Positions 6,025-7,146 of a stretch of DNA of 7,146 bases are shown piece by piece. Origin of the DNA: an uncultured Rhodobacter sp. (GTDB lineage Bacteria > Pseudomonadota > Alphaproteobacteria > Rhodobacterales > Rhodobacteraceae); the NCBI GenBank assembly GCA_937901435.1, contig CALGTJ010000024.1:1-7146 (forward strand), given 5' to 3'. Position 1 is the first letter of the stretch; each line of letters begins with the position of its first letter. Made by a program: the position numbers and the translations under genes. The notes beneath the pieces are model-generated. The model searched no databases, had not been told where the DNA came from, and worked only from the letters and a program-made list of their open reading frames with translations.

Positions 6025-7146
6025 ATGCCAACCCCAAAACTCCATTTCTCACGTGCTGAATTTGACCAGCGCATTGCCAAAACTCGCGCTGCTATGCAGG
6101 CGCACGGCCTTGACCTGTTGATCGTATCGGACCCGTCCAACATGAACTGGCTGACGGGTTATGATGGCTGGTCGTTTTATGTGCATCAATGCGTGGTGTT
6201 GCCACTGAATGGAGAGCCGATCTGGTATGGTCGGGGGCAAGATGCCAACGGCGCGCTGCGCACTTGTTTCATGGATCCTGCCAACATCATTGGATATCCT
6301 GATCACTATGTACAATCGACCGAACGCCACCCAATGGACTACCTCTCAGCGCAGTTGACGGACCGTGGCCTTGCCAAAGGCATGATTGGTGTCGAGATGG
6401 ATAACTACTGGTTCTCGGCTGCGGCGTTTATGGCGCTGCAAACCCACCTGCCCAATGCCACGCTGGCCGATGCCACGGCCTTGGTGAACTGGCAACGGGC
6501 CGTGAAATCCGAAGCTGAGCTGGCCCTGATGCGACAGGCGGGCAAGATTGTGGGCCGCATGCACGAACGCATCGTCGAAAAAGTCGAACCCGGCATCCGC
6601 AAATGCGATCTGGTCGCGGACATCTATGATGCAGCGCTGCGCTATGATCCTGACATCGGGGCAGGTGGCGATTATCCCGCCTTGGTCCCCTTGTTGCCAT
6701 CAGGCACAGACGCCTCTGCCCCGCACCTGACATGGGACGACCAGCCAATGAAGTCCGGCGAAGGGACGTTTTTTGAAATCGCGGGCGTGGTCAAACGCTA
6801 CCACTGCCCGCTGTCACGCACGGTGTTTTTGGGCAAGCCCACCCAGACCTTCCTGGATGCGGAAAAGGCGGTGTTGGAGGGCATGGAGGCCGGGCTGGAA
6901 AAAGCCCGCGTTGGCAATACCTGCGAGGATATTGCGCTGGCCTTCTTTAAAGTGCTCAAGAAATACGGCATCATCAAAGACAACCGTACCGGCTACCCCA
7001 TCGGGCTCAGCTATCCGCCTGACTGGGGCGAACGCACCATGTCACTTCGCCCCGGTGACACATCCATATTACAGGAAAACATGACTTTCCACTTTATGAC
7101 GGGCCTGTGGATGGAATACTGGGGTTTCGAGATCACCGAGAGCATC
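6025..7146 (+). CDS. doeA: Ectoine hydrolase DoeA/EutD, partial at 3' end
   Basis: Opens the ectoine ring to N-acetyl-2,4-diaminobutyrate in the cytoplasm; product goes to the deacetylase EutE/DoeB. The frame is open from ATG 6025 (GGAG at 6016-6019) to the window edge, 374 codons with no stop; the family is about 390-400 residues, so a short C-terminus is missing. It has a creatinase-like N-domain (about 10-150) and an M24 'pita-bread' domain (about 160 onward). The canonical M24 metal ligands are largely gone: the first Asp is Glu251 in FFEIAG, the second Asp position reads CPLSRT, and the usual His and Glu positions read GYPIGLSYP and ENMTFHF. This fits the metal-independent DoeA mechanism, where a Glu (Glu255 in the Halomonas enzyme, from memory) forms a covalent intermediate; Glu251 is the likely counterpart. 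Known also as eutD, unrelated to the ethanolamine eutD. Confidence 0.92.
   Translation, partial: MPTPKLHFSRAEFDQRIAKTRAAMQAHGLDLLIVSDPSNMNWLTGYDGWSFYVHQCVVLPLNGEPIWYGRGQDANGALRTCFMDPANIIGYPDHYVQSTERHPMDYLSAQLTDRGLAKGMIGVEMDNYWFSAAAFMALQTHLPNATLADATALVNWQRAVKSEAELALMRQAGKIVGRMHERIVEKVEPGIRKCDLVADIYDAALRYDPDIGAGGDYPALVPLLPSGTDASAPHLTWDDQPMKSGEGTFFEIAGVVKRYHCPLSRTVFLGKPTQTFLDAEKAVLEGMEAGLEKARVGNTCEDIALAFFKVLKKYGIIKDNRTGYPIGLSYPPDWGERTMSLRPGDTSILQENMTFHFMTGLWMEYWGFEITESI

Noticed and set aside
6548..7084. Short plus-strand frames (6548-6730 and 6773-7084) near the right edge
   Set aside because: Both lie out of frame inside doeA, which is continuously open from 6025 to the edge with family sequence throughout.

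Overview
The window is one co-directional, tightly packed gene cluster on the + strand. It encodes uptake and breakdown of the compatible solutes ectoine and 5-hydroxyectoine. The order is ehuA-ehuB-ehuC-ehuD-eutA-eutB-eutC-doeA (doeA is also called eutD); the last gene runs off the right edge. This matches, from memory, the ehuABCD-eutABCDE layout described in Sinorhizobium meliloti and marine roseobacters. Gene content, codon use, moderately high GC and GTG/TTG starts suggest an alphaproteobacterium, plausibly a marine Rhodobacterales member. Genus cannot be fixed from this sequence.

Layout: bases 1-137 are an AT-rich leader with a perfect TATAAT, a TTGACA box and a near-perfect 12-bp direct repeat at 22-bp spacing, a plausible operator. 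Bases 138-3215 encode a complete polar-amino-acid-type ABC importer: ATPase EhuA, secreted binding protein EhuB, and two permeases EhuC and EhuD. A strong GC-rich hairpin lies between ehuB and ehuC. Bases 3231-6007 encode EutA (Asp/Glu racemase superfamily), EutB (PLP fold-type II dehydratase-like) and EutC (ornithine cyclodeaminase/mu-crystallin family), with translationally coupled junctions. From 6025 to the right edge lies DoeA/EutD, the ectoine hydrolase, as 374 codons without a stop; an estimated 20-25 C-terminal residues are missing.

How the genes work together: EhuB captures (hydroxy)ectoine in the periplasm, EhuCD form the channel and EhuA drives transport. DoeA opens the ectoine ring to N-acetyl-diaminobutyrate. 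EutABC are assigned in the literature to handling of the hydroxylated compound, but their exact chemistry is less settled. The deacetylase (eutE/doeB), the aminotransferase and dehydrogenase steps towards aspartate, and the MocR-type regulator (enuR/ehuR) are not in the window and would be expected nearby.

No tRNA, rRNA, CRISPR array, insertion sequence or phage signal was seen. No gap between genes exceeds 63 bases. The system is known rather than new; the interesting details are regulatory (leader repeat, hairpins, poly-G ribosome site) and residue-level (EhuB aromatic cage, permease EAA loops, loss of metal ligands in DoeA).
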